Shown here in pieces: positions 1 through 8,480 of a stretch of 64,000 nucleotides of DNA. The first letter of the stretch is position 1; every line of letters begins with the position of its first letter. The translations under genes were made by a program, and so were the position numbers. The notes below the pieces were generated by a model. That model had not been told where the DNA came from. It saw only the letters and a program-made list of their open reading frames with translations, and made no database searches. This stretch comes from Clostridiales bacterium (GTDB lineage Bacteria > Bacillota > Clostridia > Oscillospirales > Oscillospiraceae), in assembly GCA_004553545.1 (NCBI GenBank), contig SFLD01000004.1, positions 42,932-106,931 on the forward strand, given 5' to 3'.

Positions 1-76
1 TCTATTTTACCCGATTTTTTCCGGGAGGGCAAGAGGAAAGCGGTCGAAGGGCCGTGAAAAAGCCGTTCAGAACAGC

Positions 77-114
77 AAAAAGGCTGCGGGAGGAAGCTCC
101 TCCCGCAGCCTTTT
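77..114 (-). terminator. Terminator after rpmF
   Basis: A perfect 17-bp stem (78-94 with 98-114) with a 3-nt loop is followed on the minus strand by a run of T. It lies just after the rpmF stop codon, as expected for a rho-independent terminator. Confidence 0.85.
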
Positions 115-124
115 CTCTTGACAC

Positions 125-319
125 TTACTTCGCGGCGACGGACTTGATGACCTTGACCTCGCGGCCCTTGTAAGTACCGCACTCGGGGCACATTCTGTGG
201 GGCAGATGCAGCGCACCGCACTTGGAGCACGCAACGAGACCAGGAACTGCCAGCTTCCAGGTGGAGCTACGTCTCTTATCACGTCTTGCCTTGGATACTT
301 TTCCCTTAGGGACTGCCAT
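125..319 (-). CDS. rpmF: 50S ribosomal protein L32
   Basis: Structural protein of the large ribosomal subunit, 64 aa, the usual length. It starts MAVPKGKVSKARRDKRR, the typical L32 N-terminus. It carries two CxxC pairs (C31/C34 and C44/C47), so this is the zinc-binding form. AAGGAGG sits just upstream of the ATG. It follows the yceD-like gene on the same strand after 42 bp, the common yceD-rpmF arrangement, and is closed by a strong terminator. Very secure. Confidence 0.97.
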   Translation of the reverse strand: MAVPKGKVSKARRDKRRSSTWKLAVPGLVACSKCGALHLPHRMCPECGTYKGREVKVIKSVAAK

Positions 320-361
320 GTTGACACCTCCTTGATCTTGAACAAGCAGCTCTCGCCGCTC

Positions 362-871
362 TTACTCATTGGGATCGTTCTCTAAAAGCGTTGCAAGGAT
401 CGCCATCCGGGGGTCAAGCTCCTTTTTACAGGAGCAGGGACCGAGGTTCAGATCAGCCCCGCACCGGGGACAGAGCCCCTTGCAATCTTGGGAACACAAC
501 ACTTTCGTGTCCATTTCGAGGAGGAAGGCGGTCCGGGCCAGATCCTCCGCATCCACAAACTCGCCGTCCTCCAGCAGAACGATGTCGTCGTTGTCCTCGT
601 TCTGCTTCTCCGTCGCCAGGACGCACTGCCAATCTACCGCCTTCTCCCGAAGGAAGGGCTTCGCGCAGCGGTCACAGACACAGTGAAAGGTGGTTTTCGC
701 CTGGAGCGAAAGCTCCAGCACATCCAGACGGTTGCGGACGCTGCCGGTGACTTCTACCGGCTCCGCGATGGGGCAGCTCCCGCCGAAATCCAGGTCGGAA
801 AGATCCATGGAAAAGGCAAAGGGCAGCGCACCGCCAGGGGTGTTGATGATGGATCGAACGCTGAATCGCAT
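362..871 (-). CDS. YceD/DUF177 family protein
   Basis: A 169-aa DUF177 (YceD-like) protein, the family usually encoded just before rpmF; YceD homologues have been linked to rRNA accumulation. The C-terminal part is cysteine-rich (CSQDCKGLCPRCGADL), with CxxC-type clusters typical of the family and probably metal-binding. The ATG at 871 was chosen over an upstream in-frame ATG at 952. It has GAGGT at the right distance, and the upstream codons run through the consensus promoter at 899-927. Co-transcribed with rpmF. Confidence 0.88.
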   Translation of the reverse strand: MRFSVRSIINTPGGALPFAFSMDLSDLDFGGSCPIAEPVEVTGSVRNRLDVLELSLQAKTTFHCVCDRCAKPFLREKAVDWQCVLATEKQNEDNDDIVLLEDGEFVDAEDLARTAFLLEMDTKVLCSQDCKGLCPRCGADLNLGPCSCKKELDPRMAILATLLENDPNE

Positions 872-898
872 AGTACACCTCGCAATGACACGGGTATT

Positions 899-927
899 AT
901 TATAGTAGGCAAATCCCCGCTTGTCAA
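899..927 (-). promoter_or_regulatory. Consensus sigma-A promoter for yceD-rpmF
   Basis: On the minus strand, TTGACA (922-927) and TATAAT (899-904) are separated by exactly 17 bp. The -10 ends 27 bp upstream of the yceD start. Perfect match in both boxes. Confidence 0.85.
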
Positions 928-945
928 ACATTTTTTGAGATTTCC

Positions 946-974
946 TTGCCAAAATTCCGCAGACCCGCTAAAAT
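946..974 (+). promoter_or_regulatory. Promoter of the RluA-type gene
   Basis: TTGCCA (946-951) and TAAAAT (969-974) with a 17-bp spacer, divergent from the yceD promoter only 20 bp away. Position and spacing fit a housekeeping promoter for the gene starting at 1014. Confidence 0.65.
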
Positions 975-1013
975 AGGAGGCACAAGCACGGATCGGCAAG
1001 GAGGAAGACGCCC

Positions 1014-1979
1014 ATGCGGGAGTTCACCATCGGAAAAAACGACGCCGGACAGCGGCTGGACCGCTTCCTGGGGAAGGCCCTTCCCCTGCTGCCCCCGGCC
1101 CTGGCCCAGAAGTATATCCGCCTCAAGCGGGTGAAGGTCAACGGCAAGGGCTCCAAGCGGGATGTGCGGCTCCAGCAGGGGGATGTCCTCCAACTATACA
1201 TCAATGACGAGTTCTTTGACCAGCCCACGGAGGAGAACCGCTTCCTCTCCATTTTTAAACCCAACCTTACCATCGTCTACGAGGATGAGAACCTCCTTCT
1301 GGCGGACAAGCGCCAGGGCCTGGTCTGCCACGCCGACGAGACGGAGAAGGTCAACACCCTCATCAACCACATCCAGGCCTACCTCTATCAGAAGAAGGAG
1401 TGGAACCCCCGCTGGGAGAATGCCTTCGCCCCCGCCCTCTGCAACCGCATCGACCGGAACACCGGCGGCATCGTCATCGCCGCCAAGAACGCCGAGACCC
1501 TGCGCATCCTCAACGAAAAGATCCGGGACCACGAGATCGAGAAATCCTATCTCTGCGTCGCCCTGGGGCGGCCCAAGCCGCCGGAGGGCCGCATCGAGGG
1601 CTTTCTTTTGAAGGACGAGGCCAAAAAGCAGGTCTCCTTCTACCATAAGCCCATCCCCGGGGGGAAGAGCGCCGTGACCCTATACCGGACCCTTGAGAGC
1701 CGGAACGGCTTAAGCCTTGTGGAGTGCCGCCTTTTGACCGGCCGGACCCACCAGATCCGGGTCTCCCTGGCGGAGATCGGCTGCCCCCTGCTGGGGGACG
1801 GCAAGTATGGCCGGGGCGATGTGAACCGCAGGTACGGCGAGACCCGCCAGGCCCTCTACTCCTACAAGCTGCGCTTTGCCTTCCCCACCGACGCCGGGAT
1901 GCTGAACTACCTCCGGGGGAAGGAATTCACTGTGGAGGATGTTCCCTTCCGGGAGAAATACTTCCTCCGGGAGAACTGA
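1014..1979 (+). CDS. RluA family pseudouridine synthase
   Basis: Isomerises uridine to pseudouridine in RNA, probably rRNA; 321 aa. An S4 RNA-binding domain occupies about residues 10-75. The catalytic motif NRIDRNTGGIVI holds the nucleophilic Asp around residue 146. The family motif LLTGRTHQIRV follows near residue 240. RluC/RluD/RluA paralogues cannot be told apart from sequence alone, so the target base is unknown. A GGAGG-type site precedes the ATG. The phosphatase gene follows after 42 bp and is likely co-transcribed. Confidence 0.9.
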   Translation: MREFTIGKNDAGQRLDRFLGKALPLLPPALAQKYIRLKRVKVNGKGSKRDVRLQQGDVLQLYINDEFFDQPTEENRFLSIFKPNLTIVYEDENLLLADKRQGLVCHADETEKVNTLINHIQAYLYQKKEWNPRWENAFAPALCNRIDRNTGGIVIAAKNAETLRILNEKIRDHEIEKSYLCVALGRPKPPEGRIEGFLLKDEAKKQVSFYHKPIPGGKSAVTLYRTLESRNGLSLVECRLLTGRTHQIRVSLAEIGCPLLGDGKYGRGDVNRRYGETRQALYSYKLRFAFPTDAGMLNYLRGKEFTVEDVPFREKYFLREN

Positions 1980-2021
1980 CCCTCACCATCTTGGCGGCCT
2001 CGCCGCCGGAAAGGAGCCCCT

Positions 2022-2609
2022 ATGAAACTCTACCTCATCCGTCACGGCCAGTCGGAGGGCAACGTCCGCCAGGTCTTCCACGGCCAGTTTGACTATCCCC
2101 TGACGGCCCAAGGCCGCCAGGAAGCCCTGCTCTGCGGGGAGAAGCTCCGGGATGTGCCTCTCACCCACTGCTACGCCAGCGACCTCCAGCGGGCCCGGGA
2201 TACCGCCGCCCTGGCCCTCCAGGGCCGGGACGTGCCCATCGCCCTCCTCCCTGCCCTGCGGGAGCAGAACGTGGGGGACATGGAGGGTCTCACCTGGGAG
2301 GAGATGGAACAGCTCCACCCAGAGCTGCTGGACGGCTTCCTCCACCGCTGGTTCGACACCACGCCTCCCGGCGGCGAATCCGGCCAGGAGATGGAAGGGC
2401 GGGTCTCCGCTGCCCTGGCTGAGATCCTGGCCAAGGACCAGGACGCCCTCATCGCCGCCCACTTCGGCACTCTCTCCCTGGTGCTGCACATCCTGGGTCT
2501 TGCCCGGAAGGAGGAGCTTTTCACGAAGCCCTTCTTCATCCACCAGGGCTGCTACACTGCCATCGAGCTGCAAAACGGCCGGGCGACGCTCCTCTCCCTG
2601 AACGCCTGA
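2022..2609 (+). CDS. Histidine phosphatase family protein
   Basis: A 195-aa phosphoglycerate-mutase-like phosphatase. The N-terminal LIRHGQSEGN holds the phospho-accepting His (residue 8). The second conserved His lies in AAHFGTLSL near residue 147. Substrates in this superfamily range from alpha-ribazole phosphate to 3-phosphoglycerate and cannot be assigned here. It starts with ATG after GAAAGGAG and probably shares the RluA-type gene promoter. A strong terminator follows. Confidence 0.88.
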   Translation: MKLYLIRHGQSEGNVRQVFHGQFDYPLTAQGRQEALLCGEKLRDVPLTHCYASDLQRARDTAALALQGRDVPIALLPALREQNVGDMEGLTWEEMEQLHPELLDGFLHRWFDTTPPGGESGQEMEGRVSAALAEILAKDQDALIAAHFGTLSLVLHILGLARKEELFTKPFFIHQGCYTAIELQNGRATLLSLNA

Positions 2610-2636
2610 GATAAACGGTTAACTCGTCTTTTGCCC

Positions 2637-2673
2637 GTCTCCGCCCCGAAAATCCGGGGCGGAGACATTTTTT
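2637..2673 (+). terminator. Terminator after the histidine phosphatase gene
   Basis: Perfect 11-bp stem GTCTCCGCCCC/GGGGCGGAGAC (2637-2647 with 2656-2666), extended by one further pair, then A and six T. Classic rho-independent terminator. Confidence 0.92.
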
Positions 2674-2726
2674 CGGAAAAAGCGGGAAAAACTCTGGAAA
2701 AATCCCGGCAAAATCGCCCGGAATCC

Positions 2727-2755
2727 TTGACTTTTCCCCCGGGTTCCGATAACAT
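2727..2755 (+). promoter_or_regulatory. Promoter of the pot operon
   Basis: TTGACT (2727-2732) and TAACAT (2750-2755) with a 17-bp spacer, 183 bp upstream of potA. Transcription from here would give a leader of about 175 nt that contains the hairpin at 2789-2873. Confidence 0.6.
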
Positions 2756-2788
2756 TAGAAATTGCCGAATTTCGACGGGAAAGTTACC

Positions 2789-2873
2789 CTCAGAGGGCAA
2801 AGCGCACTACGTCCCCCGGCGCGCTCCACTCCGCTGCCGGCGCGTATCGCCGTACTGCGTTTTGCCGTCTGAG
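2789..2873 (+). other. Long imperfect hairpin in the potA leader
   Basis: Bases 2789-2811 pair with 2851-2873 over 23 positions with only two mismatches and one G-T wobble. The enclosed 39 nt are GC-rich and contain CCGGCGCG twice. There is no T-run, so it is not a plain terminator. It could be a regulatory leader of the polyamine operon or a small palindromic repeat element. The rest of the 328-bp gap holds the terminator, the promoter and the potA ribosome binding site. Confidence 0.6.
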
Positions 2874-2937
2874 CGTCCCCCACGAAACAGAGAGAAGAGG
2901 CCCCAAAATACAATACTTATGAAATGGGGGAGGATAC

Positions 2938-4116
2938 ATGTCCAAAGAGTTGATTCGCCTGCGGGATATCTGCATGGCATTCGACGACGAGCAGGTTCTC
3001 GATCACTTAAATCTCTATATCAATGATAAGGAATTCCTCACACTGTTAGGTCCCAGCGGCTGCGGCAAGACCACGACGCTGCGGATCATCGGCGGCTTCA
3101 CGACGCCCACCAGCGGCGACGTGCTCTTCGACGGTGTGAGGATCAATGACGTTCCGCCCTACCAGCGGCAGATCAACACCGTCTTCCAGAAGTACGCGCT
3201 CTTCCCGCACCTGAATGTCTTTGAGAACGTGGCCTTCGGCCTTCGGATGCAGAAGCGTCCGGACCCCAACAACCCCAAAAAGACCATTAAGATCCCCGAA
3301 GAGGAGATCCGTGAGCGGGTGCTGGAGATGCTGGAGACCGTCAGCCTCAAGGGCTTTGAGCACCGGCGGCCGGACCAGCTCTCCGGCGGCCAGCAGCAGC
3401 GGGTGGCCATCGCCCGGGCCCTTGTGAACCGGCCCAAGGTGCTGCTTCTGGACGAGCCCCTGGGCGCTCTCGACCTGAAGCTCCGCAAGGACATGCAGAT
3501 TGAGCTCAAGCGCATCCAGCAGCAGGTGGGCATCACCTTCATCTATGTCACCCACGACCAGGAGGAAGCCCTCTCCATGTCGGACACCATCGTCATCATG
3601 GACAAGGGCACCATCCAGCAGATCGGCACCCCGGAGGACATCTACAACGAGCCCAAGAACGCCTTCGTAGCGGACTTCATCGGCGAGTCCAACATCATCG
3701 ACGGCACCATGCCCCGGGACAACGTGGTAAAGATGTATGGCCGGGAGTTCCCCTGCCTGGACGGGGGCTTCGCCCCCAACGAGCCGGTGGACGTGGTCAT
3801 CCGGCCCGAGGATATCGACATCGTCCCCGTGGAGCAGGGCCAGCTCACCGGCACTGTCACCTCCGTCACCTTCAAGGGGATGCAATACGACATCATCGTG
3901 GACTTCAAGGGCTTCAAGTGGCTCATCCAGACCACGGACCACTCCCCCAAGGATGCCCGCATCGGCATCAAGCTGGACCCCGACAGCATCCACGTGATGA
4001 AAAAGAGCCGTTACTCCGGTATGTTCGGTGACTACTCCTCCTTCTCCGAGGAGTACGACGAGCTGGACGACGCCAGCCTGGGGCTGGATGAGGAGGAGAG
4101 CGGGGATGAAGAATAA
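2938..4116 (+). CDS. potA: Spermidine/putrescine ABC transporter ATP-binding protein PotA
   Basis: Cytoplasmic ATPase that powers polyamine uptake; 392 aa. Walker A GPSGCGKTT lies near residues 38-46. The signature LSGGQQQR and Walker B LLLDEPLGALD follow at about 145-175. A C-terminal TOBE-type regulatory region starts around 245. The last ~25 residues form an acidic tail (many D and E) that accounts for part of the extra length over typical PotA proteins. GGGGGAGG precedes the ATG. potB overlaps its 3' end. Confidence 0.95.
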   Translation: MSKELIRLRDICMAFDDEQVLDHLNLYINDKEFLTLLGPSGCGKTTTLRIIGGFTTPTSGDVLFDGVRINDVPPYQRQINTVFQKYALFPHLNVFENVAFGLRMQKRPDPNNPKKTIKIPEEEIRERVLEMLETVSLKGFEHRRPDQLSGGQQQRVAIARALVNRPKVLLLDEPLGALDLKLRKDMQIELKRIQQQVGITFIYVTHDQEEALSMSDTIVIMDKGTIQQIGTPEDIYNEPKNAFVADFIGESNIIDGTMPRDNVVKMYGREFPCLDGGFAPNEPVDVVIRPEDIDIVPVEQGQLTGTVTSVTFKGMQYDIIVDFKGFKWLIQTTDHSPKDARIGIKLDPDSIHVMKKSRYSGMFGDYSSFSEEYDELDDASLGLDEEESGDEE

Positions 4117-4960
4117 GCTCTCTCGCTTCGCCGTCCCCTATGTCGTCTGGATGGCGATCTTTGTGGTGGCCCCCATCCTCATCATGGTGGTCTACGCCTT
4201 CTCCTCCGCCGAGGGCGGCTTCACCCTGGAAAATTTCTCCCAGATGGGCACCTATACCGCGGTCTTCACCCGCTCTTTCAAGCTGGCCATCGTGGCGACG
4301 CTGATCTGCCTTCTCATCGGCTATCCCACAGCCTGCTTCATGAGCCGGGAGGGTCCCTCCTTCCAGCGGATGGGCATGGTGCTCATCATGCTGCCCATGT
4401 GGATGAACTTCCTCCTGCGGACCTACTCCTGGATGACGATCCTGGAGAATCACGGCCTTTTGAACCAGCTCCTGGAGAAGATCGGCATCCTCGCCCTCTA
4501 TAACCACATCACCGGGGCGAATCTGGAGTTCTTCCCCATGATGAACACCCCGGGCGCCGTGGTGCTGGGCATGGTCTATAACTACCTGCCCTTCATGATC
4601 CTGCCCATCTACTCCGTCATCATCAAGCTGGACCACTCCCTCATCGAGGCGGCCCGGGACCTGGGGGCGGACAGCGTCAGTGTCTTCCGCAAGGTGATCC
4701 TGCCCCTGAGCTTCCCCGGCGTGCTCTCCGGCATCACCATGGTCTTTGTGCCCTCCGTCTCCACCTTCGCCATCTCCCAGATGCTGGGCGGCGGAACGGA
4801 GCTGCTGCTGGGCGACCTCATTGAGCGGCAGTTTTTGGGCGGGTCCTACGATCCCCAGCTGGGGGCGGCCATCTCCCTTGTGATGATGGTCATCGTGGTG
4901 GTCTGCATGGTCATTATGAATCGCTTCGGTGAGGGCGAGGAACAGGCGGTGATGCTATGA
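4106..4960 (+). CDS. potB: Spermidine/putrescine ABC transporter permease PotB
   Basis: Inner-membrane permease subunit of the polyamine importer, 284 aa, about six membrane helices. The EAA loop that contacts PotA is visible (EAARDLGADSVSVFRKVILP, about residues 182-201). The ATG at 4106 overlaps the potA stop by 11 nt and has GAGGAGGAGAG upstream. Upstream in-frame codons lie wholly within potA. Translationally coupled to both neighbours (ATGA overlap with potC-potD). Confidence 0.94.
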   Translation: MKNKLSRFAVPYVVWMAIFVVAPILIMVVYAFSSAEGGFTLENFSQMGTYTAVFTRSFKLAIVATLICLLIGYPTACFMSREGPSFQRMGMVLIMLPMWMNFLLRTYSWMTILENHGLLNQLLEKIGILALYNHITGANLEFFPMMNTPGAVVLGMVYNYLPFMILPIYSVIIKLDHSLIEAARDLGADSVSVFRKVILPLSFPGVLSGITMVFVPSVSTFAISQMLGGGTELLLGDLIERQFLGGSYDPQLGAAISLVMMVIVVVCMVIMNRFGEGEEQAVML

Positions 4961-6945
4961 GAAAGACCGCTTCCCCCCGTTTCGGCAGCCGCTTCCTCAT
5001 TGGGCTGACCTTCCTCTTCCTCTACGCGCCCATCTTCATCCTCATCATTTTCTCCTTCAACGCGGGCGCCAGCTCCAGCGTCTGGAAGGGCTTCTCCCTC
5101 CACTGGTATGGGGAGCTCTTCCACAACCGCCTCATCATGCAGAGCATCTACACGACGCTCCTGGTCTCCCTCCTCGCCACCGTCGTGGCCACCTTTGCCG
5201 GGACCTTCGCCGCCATCGGCTTCCACGCCATGCGCCGCCGTCCCCGGCACATCCTGACCACGGTGAACAACATCCCCATGATGAACGCGGATATCGTGAC
5301 GGGCGTTTCCCTGTGCCTGCTCTTTGTGGCCTTCTTCGGCGGCTGGCACAGCTTCGCCGTGTGGGTCAACAGCTGGCAGTCCCTCGTGGTCCTGCCGGAG
5401 CGGCTGACCATGGGCTTCGGCACCCTGCTCATCGCCCACATCTGCTTCAACATCCCCTACGTCATCCTTTCCGTGGGCCCCAAGCTCCGGCAGATGGACC
5501 GCAACCTCATTGACGCCGCCCAGGACCTGGGCTGCACCTGGATGCAGGCCTTCTGGAAGGTGGTCCTGCCGGAGATCAAGCCCGGCATCGTCTCCGGCGC
5601 CTTGACGGCCTTCACCATGAGCGTGGATGACTTCATCATCAGCTACTTCACGGCGGGCACCTCCTCCTCCACCCTGGCCATGACCATCTACGGCATGACG
5701 AAAAAGCGGGTGAGCCCCCAGATCAACGCCATCTCCACCCTGCTCTTCGTGACGGTGCTGCTGCTGCTGGCTCTCGTCAACTTCCGTGAGAACCGGGCCC
5801 AGAGCCGGAGCGACAAGCTCCGCCGGGGCGAGGCCGTTCCCCCCAAGCGGCAGCTGCCCCCTGTTCTCAAGCGGGTGGGCGCCGGTGCTCTGGCCGTGGC
5901 CCTCATCGCGGCGCTGGTGGTCACCGGCGCTTCCAGCCGCTCTGACCGGGTGGTGAACGTCTGCTCCTGGGGCGAGTATATCGACGAGGACCTCATCACG
6001 GAGTTCGAGGAGACCACCGGAATCCGGGTCAACTACCAGACGGCGGAGAGCAACGAGGCCCTCTACTCCCTCATCAACATGGGCGGGGCGGACTTCGACG
6101 TCATCGTCCCCTCGGACTACATGATCGGCCGTCTCATTGAGGAGGACATGCTGGCGGAGCTGAACTATGACAACATCCCCAACTTCGACCTCATTGACGA
6201 CCGCTTCAAGAACCTCTCCTACGACCCGGAGAACAAGTATACCGTCCCCTATACCTGGAGCACTCTCGGCATCATCTATAACCGGGACATGGTGGACGGC
6301 GAGATCACCAGCTGGAGCGCCATGTTCGATCCCCAGTACGCGGGCCAGGTCCTGATGATCAACAACTCCCGGGACGCCCTGGCCGCCGGACTTTTCTACC
6401 TGGGCTACGACGTGAACACCACCGACAAGGGCCAGATCCGGGAAGCCTTCGAGCTTTTGAAGAACGCCAAGGACCAGGGGGTCTATCAGGCCTTCGTCAT
6501 GGACCAGGTCTTCCAGAAGATGGAGGGCGGGAACGCCGCCATCGCCATGTACTACGCCGGCGACTACCTGACCATGGTGGACAACAGCGACCAGGACCTG
6601 GCCTTCGTCATCCCGGAGGAGGGCTCCAACTGGTTCGTGGACGCCATGTGCGTCCTGAAGACCTCCCAGCACAAGGAGGAGGCCGAGGCCTGGATCAACT
6701 TCATCACCTCCACCTCCTCCAGCCTTGCCAACATGGACTATATCTGGTATGGCTCCCCCAACGTGGAAGCCATGGAGGAGTACCCCGCCTACTATGAGGA
6801 AGAGTACGAGGAGGAGCTGGACCAGGAGACCCTGGACATCATCCTCACCCCGCCGGAGATCCTGGACAAGTGCCAGATGTACGTCAACCAGCCCCAGGAC
6901 ACCCTGCGCTACTACAGCGAGCTCTGGACGGAGTTGGGCATCTGA
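4957..6945 (+). CDS. potC: Fused PotC permease and PotD polyamine-binding protein
   Basis: One 662-aa protein joins two normally separate subunits. Residues 1 to about 275 are a PotC permease with an EAA loop (DAAQDLGCTWMQAFWKVVLP, about residues 187-206). A basic linker (about 277-305) leads to a further membrane helix (about 306-326). Residues about 331-662 are a PotD-type periplasmic-binding domain starting near VVNVCSWGEYIDEDLI. The extra helix would tether the binding domain outside, replacing the lipoprotein anchor. The start overlaps the potB stop (ATGA). No frameshift or stop interrupts the join. Confidence 0.93.
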   Translation: MRKTASPRFGSRFLIGLTFLFLYAPIFILIIFSFNAGASSSVWKGFSLHWYGELFHNRLIMQSIYTTLLVSLLATVVATFAGTFAAIGFHAMRRRPRHILTTVNNIPMMNADIVTGVSLCLLFVAFFGGWHSFAVWVNSWQSLVVLPERLTMGFGTLLIAHICFNIPYVILSVGPKLRQMDRNLIDAAQDLGCTWMQAFWKVVLPEIKPGIVSGALTAFTMSVDDFIISYFTAGTSSSTLAMTIYGMTKKRVSPQINAISTLLFVTVLLLLALVNFRENRAQSRSDKLRRGEAVPPKRQLPPVLKRVGAGALAVALIAALVVTGASSRSDRVVNVCSWGEYIDEDLITEFEETTGIRVNYQTAESNEALYSLINMGGADFDVIVPSDYMIGRLIEEDMLAELNYDNIPNFDLIDDRFKNLSYDPENKYTVPYTWSTLGIIYNRDMVDGEITSWSAMFDPQYAGQVLMINNSRDALAAGLFYLGYDVNTTDKGQIREAFELLKNAKDQGVYQAFVMDQVFQKMEGGNAAIAMYYAGDYLTMVDNSDQDLAFVIPEEGSNWFVDAMCVLKTSQHKEEAEAWINFITSTSSSLANMDYIWYGSPNVEAMEEYPAYYEEEYEEELDQETLDIILTPPEILDKCQMYVNQPQDTLRYYSELWTELGI

Positions 6946-6965
6946 CCCCCGCATTTCAGAAAGCC

Positions 6966-7011
6966 GGGAGCGGCGCGGCCATTCCGGCCCCGCCGCTCCC
7001 TTTCCTTTTCC
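6966..7011 (+). terminator. Probable terminator after potC-potD
   Basis: GGGAGCGGCG (6966-6975) pairs with CGCCGCTCCC (6991-7000), followed by a T-rich tract broken by C. It lies in the 93-bp gap before the thioesterase gene. Confidence 0.6.
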
Positions 7012-7038
7012 GATCAAACTTACAAGGAGGAAATCACT

Positions 7039-7434
7039 ATGATCCCTGTCGGCACCAAATTCGTCTGTGAGGAAGTCGTCACCCCCGAGCGCACCGCCGC
7101 CTCCGTGGGCTCCGGCCTGCTGCCAGTCTACGGCACCCCCTACATGCTGGCCCTGATGGAGAACGCCGCCCAGAGCGCCATTGCTCCCTTCCTGGAGGAA
7201 GGCCGCGGCAGCGTCGGCACCCATCTGGATGTCTTCCACAACGCTCCTACCCCCATCGGCATGACCGTCCACGCCGAGGCGGAGGTCCTCTCCGTCTCGG
7301 AGAACGGCAAGATGATCGACTTTGCCGTCCGCGCCTGGGATGACGCCGGTCCCATCGGCGAGGGCAAGCATACCCGCGCTATCATCCACAATGAGCGCTT
7401 CCTGCAGAAGTGCAATTCCAAGCTGGAGAAGTGA
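7039..7434 (+). CDS. Thioesterase family protein (FlK-like hotdog fold)
   Basis: A 131-aa single-domain hotdog thioesterase of the fluoroacetyl-CoA thioesterase-like group; the substrate is unknown. The family pattern GTPYMLALMENAA (about residues 33-45) includes the conserved Glu. GTHLDVFHNAPTPIGM (about 60-75) includes the conserved His region. AAGGAGG lies upstream of the ATG. The next gene starts within its stop codon, so the two are likely coupled. Confidence 0.85.
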   Translation: MIPVGTKFVCEEVVTPERTAASVGSGLLPVYGTPYMLALMENAAQSAIAPFLEEGRGSVGTHLDVFHNAPTPIGMTVHAEAEVLSVSENGKMIDFAVRAWDDAGPIGEGKHTRAIIHNERFLQKCNSKLEK

Positions 7435-7910
7435 ATGCGAAAAAACGCAGCCGTGTGGCCCAGGCCGCCCGGCTGCTTTCTCCCCATCTCACGGGGCGGG
7501 ATGTGCTGGAGATCGCCTGCGGCACGGCGGACTTCTCCCTGGCCGCGGCGGAGACCGCCCGCAGCGTCACCGCCATCGACCTGGACGACTGCCGCCTCTC
7601 CCCCGCCGTGCGCTCCGGAGGATCCGTTTGCTTTCAGCGGATGGACGCCGCCGCGCTGAGCTTCCCGGACGGGAGCTTCGATACCGCCGTGCTCTATAAT
7701 GCCCTGGGCCACCTGACAGCCATCCTGCCGGCGGTGCTTTCGGAAGCCCTCCGGGTGCTGCGCCCCGGCGGCGCACTGATCGTCTGCTCCTCCTTCTCAC
7801 TGGACAAGACCGCCATGGAGGAGCACTTTCTTCCCCTGCTCTCAGAGCGGGGGCTTCCCTTCTCCCGTCGGGAGGAGGGACCCTTCCGCATCCTGGGAAT
7901 CTTCCGCTGA
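7431..7910 (+). CDS. Class I SAM-dependent methyltransferase
   Basis: A 159-aa methyltransferase with the SAM-binding glycine loop VLEIACGTADFSLAA near residues 24-38 and the acidic residue AIDLDD after it. The substrate is not deducible. I chose the GTG at 7431, which overlaps the thioesterase stop (GTGA). An in-frame GTG at 7410 is possible but has no ribosome binding site; the spacing of GGAG at 7431 is also short, so the start is uncertain. It is shorter than most family members because it lacks an extended C-terminal domain. Confidence 0.78.
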   Translation: MNAKKRSRVAQAARLLSPHLTGRDVLEIACGTADFSLAAAETARSVTAIDLDDCRLSPAVRSGGSVCFQRMDAAALSFPDGSFDTAVLYNALGHLTAILPAVLSEALRVLRPGGALIVCSSFSLDKTAMEEHFLPLLSERGLPFSRREEGPFRILGIFR

Positions 7911-7920
7911 TACTCTCGAA

Positions 7921-7961
7921 AAGGAAACGCCCTGCCGCTTTCAGCCGCAGGGCGTTCCTTT
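7921..7961. terminator. Bidirectional terminator between convergent genes
   Basis: AAGGAA(A)CGCCCTGC (7921-7935) pairs with GCAGGGCGTTCCTT (7947-7960), with one bulged A. A-rich and T-rich flanks on the two sides let it serve both the methyltransferase (+) and the hypothetical gene (-). Confidence 0.75.
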
Positions 7962-8470
7962 CATTTCACTGTGACGCGGATCTCTGCCTCCGTCTGCAGG
8001 ACGGAGCGCTGGCCGTTTTCCGTGTCGTAATAGCTCACGAGGAAACTGCCGTCGTAGCCGCCGGGTTCCAGCCGCTCCGCCGCGCCGGGCAGGAGCTCCA
8101 GAGTATAGACTGCGGTCCCGGGTGGCAGCAGGCCGCTCTCCGCCAGCACCTCCCCCTGGATGAGCAGCTGGATCACCAGCCCCTGGTCCGAGCTGGCCGG
8201 GTCCACGAAGGCCAGAGAAACAGTCCCGCTCTCCCGATCGATCTCCGCTGTCGCCTGATAGCGGAGCGTCACGGAGCCGCCCTCCCCGCCAGGAATGCTG
8301 GTGTCCTCCTCATAGGGGACGGCGTTGGGGTCCTGCTCCGGCGCCCGGTCCGGCGGCAGATGCGCGTCCTTGGGGAGCAGCAGCGCGCCCACCGCGATGC
8401 CCAGCGCCAGAGCGCAGAGCACCGCCAGCACCGTCAGGAGATTCTTCCGGATGTTCTTCGGATCTTTCAT
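7961..8470 (-). CDS. Membrane-anchored hypothetical protein
   Basis: A 169-aa protein not recognised as a known family. Residues about 10-32 are a hydrophobic N-terminal segment (LLTVLAVLCALALGIAVGALLL) after a short basic stretch, so the rest (about 33-169) is probably outside the membrane. The ectodomain is acidic and proline-rich at first and then looks beta-rich (SVTLRYQATAEID). It starts 10 bp after polC and is the last gene of that operon. No lipobox cysteine is present. Confidence 0.75.
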   Translation of the reverse strand: MKDPKNIRKNLLTVLAVLCALALGIAVGALLLPKDAHLPPDRAPEQDPNAVPYEEDTSIPGGEGGSVTLRYQATAEIDRESGTVSLAFVDPASSDQGLVIQLLIQGEVLAESGLLPPGTAVYTLELLPGAAERLEPGGYDGSFLVSYYDTENGQRSVLQTEAEIRVTVK

Positions 8471-8480
8471 AGGTCCTCCT

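Noticed and set aside
4846..7389. An 847-codon minus-strand frame across potB, potC-potD and the thioesterase
   Set aside because: Composition is dominated by G, V, H, D and E, as expected from reading GC-rich genes backwards. The plus-strand genes have clear domains and ribosome binding sites.
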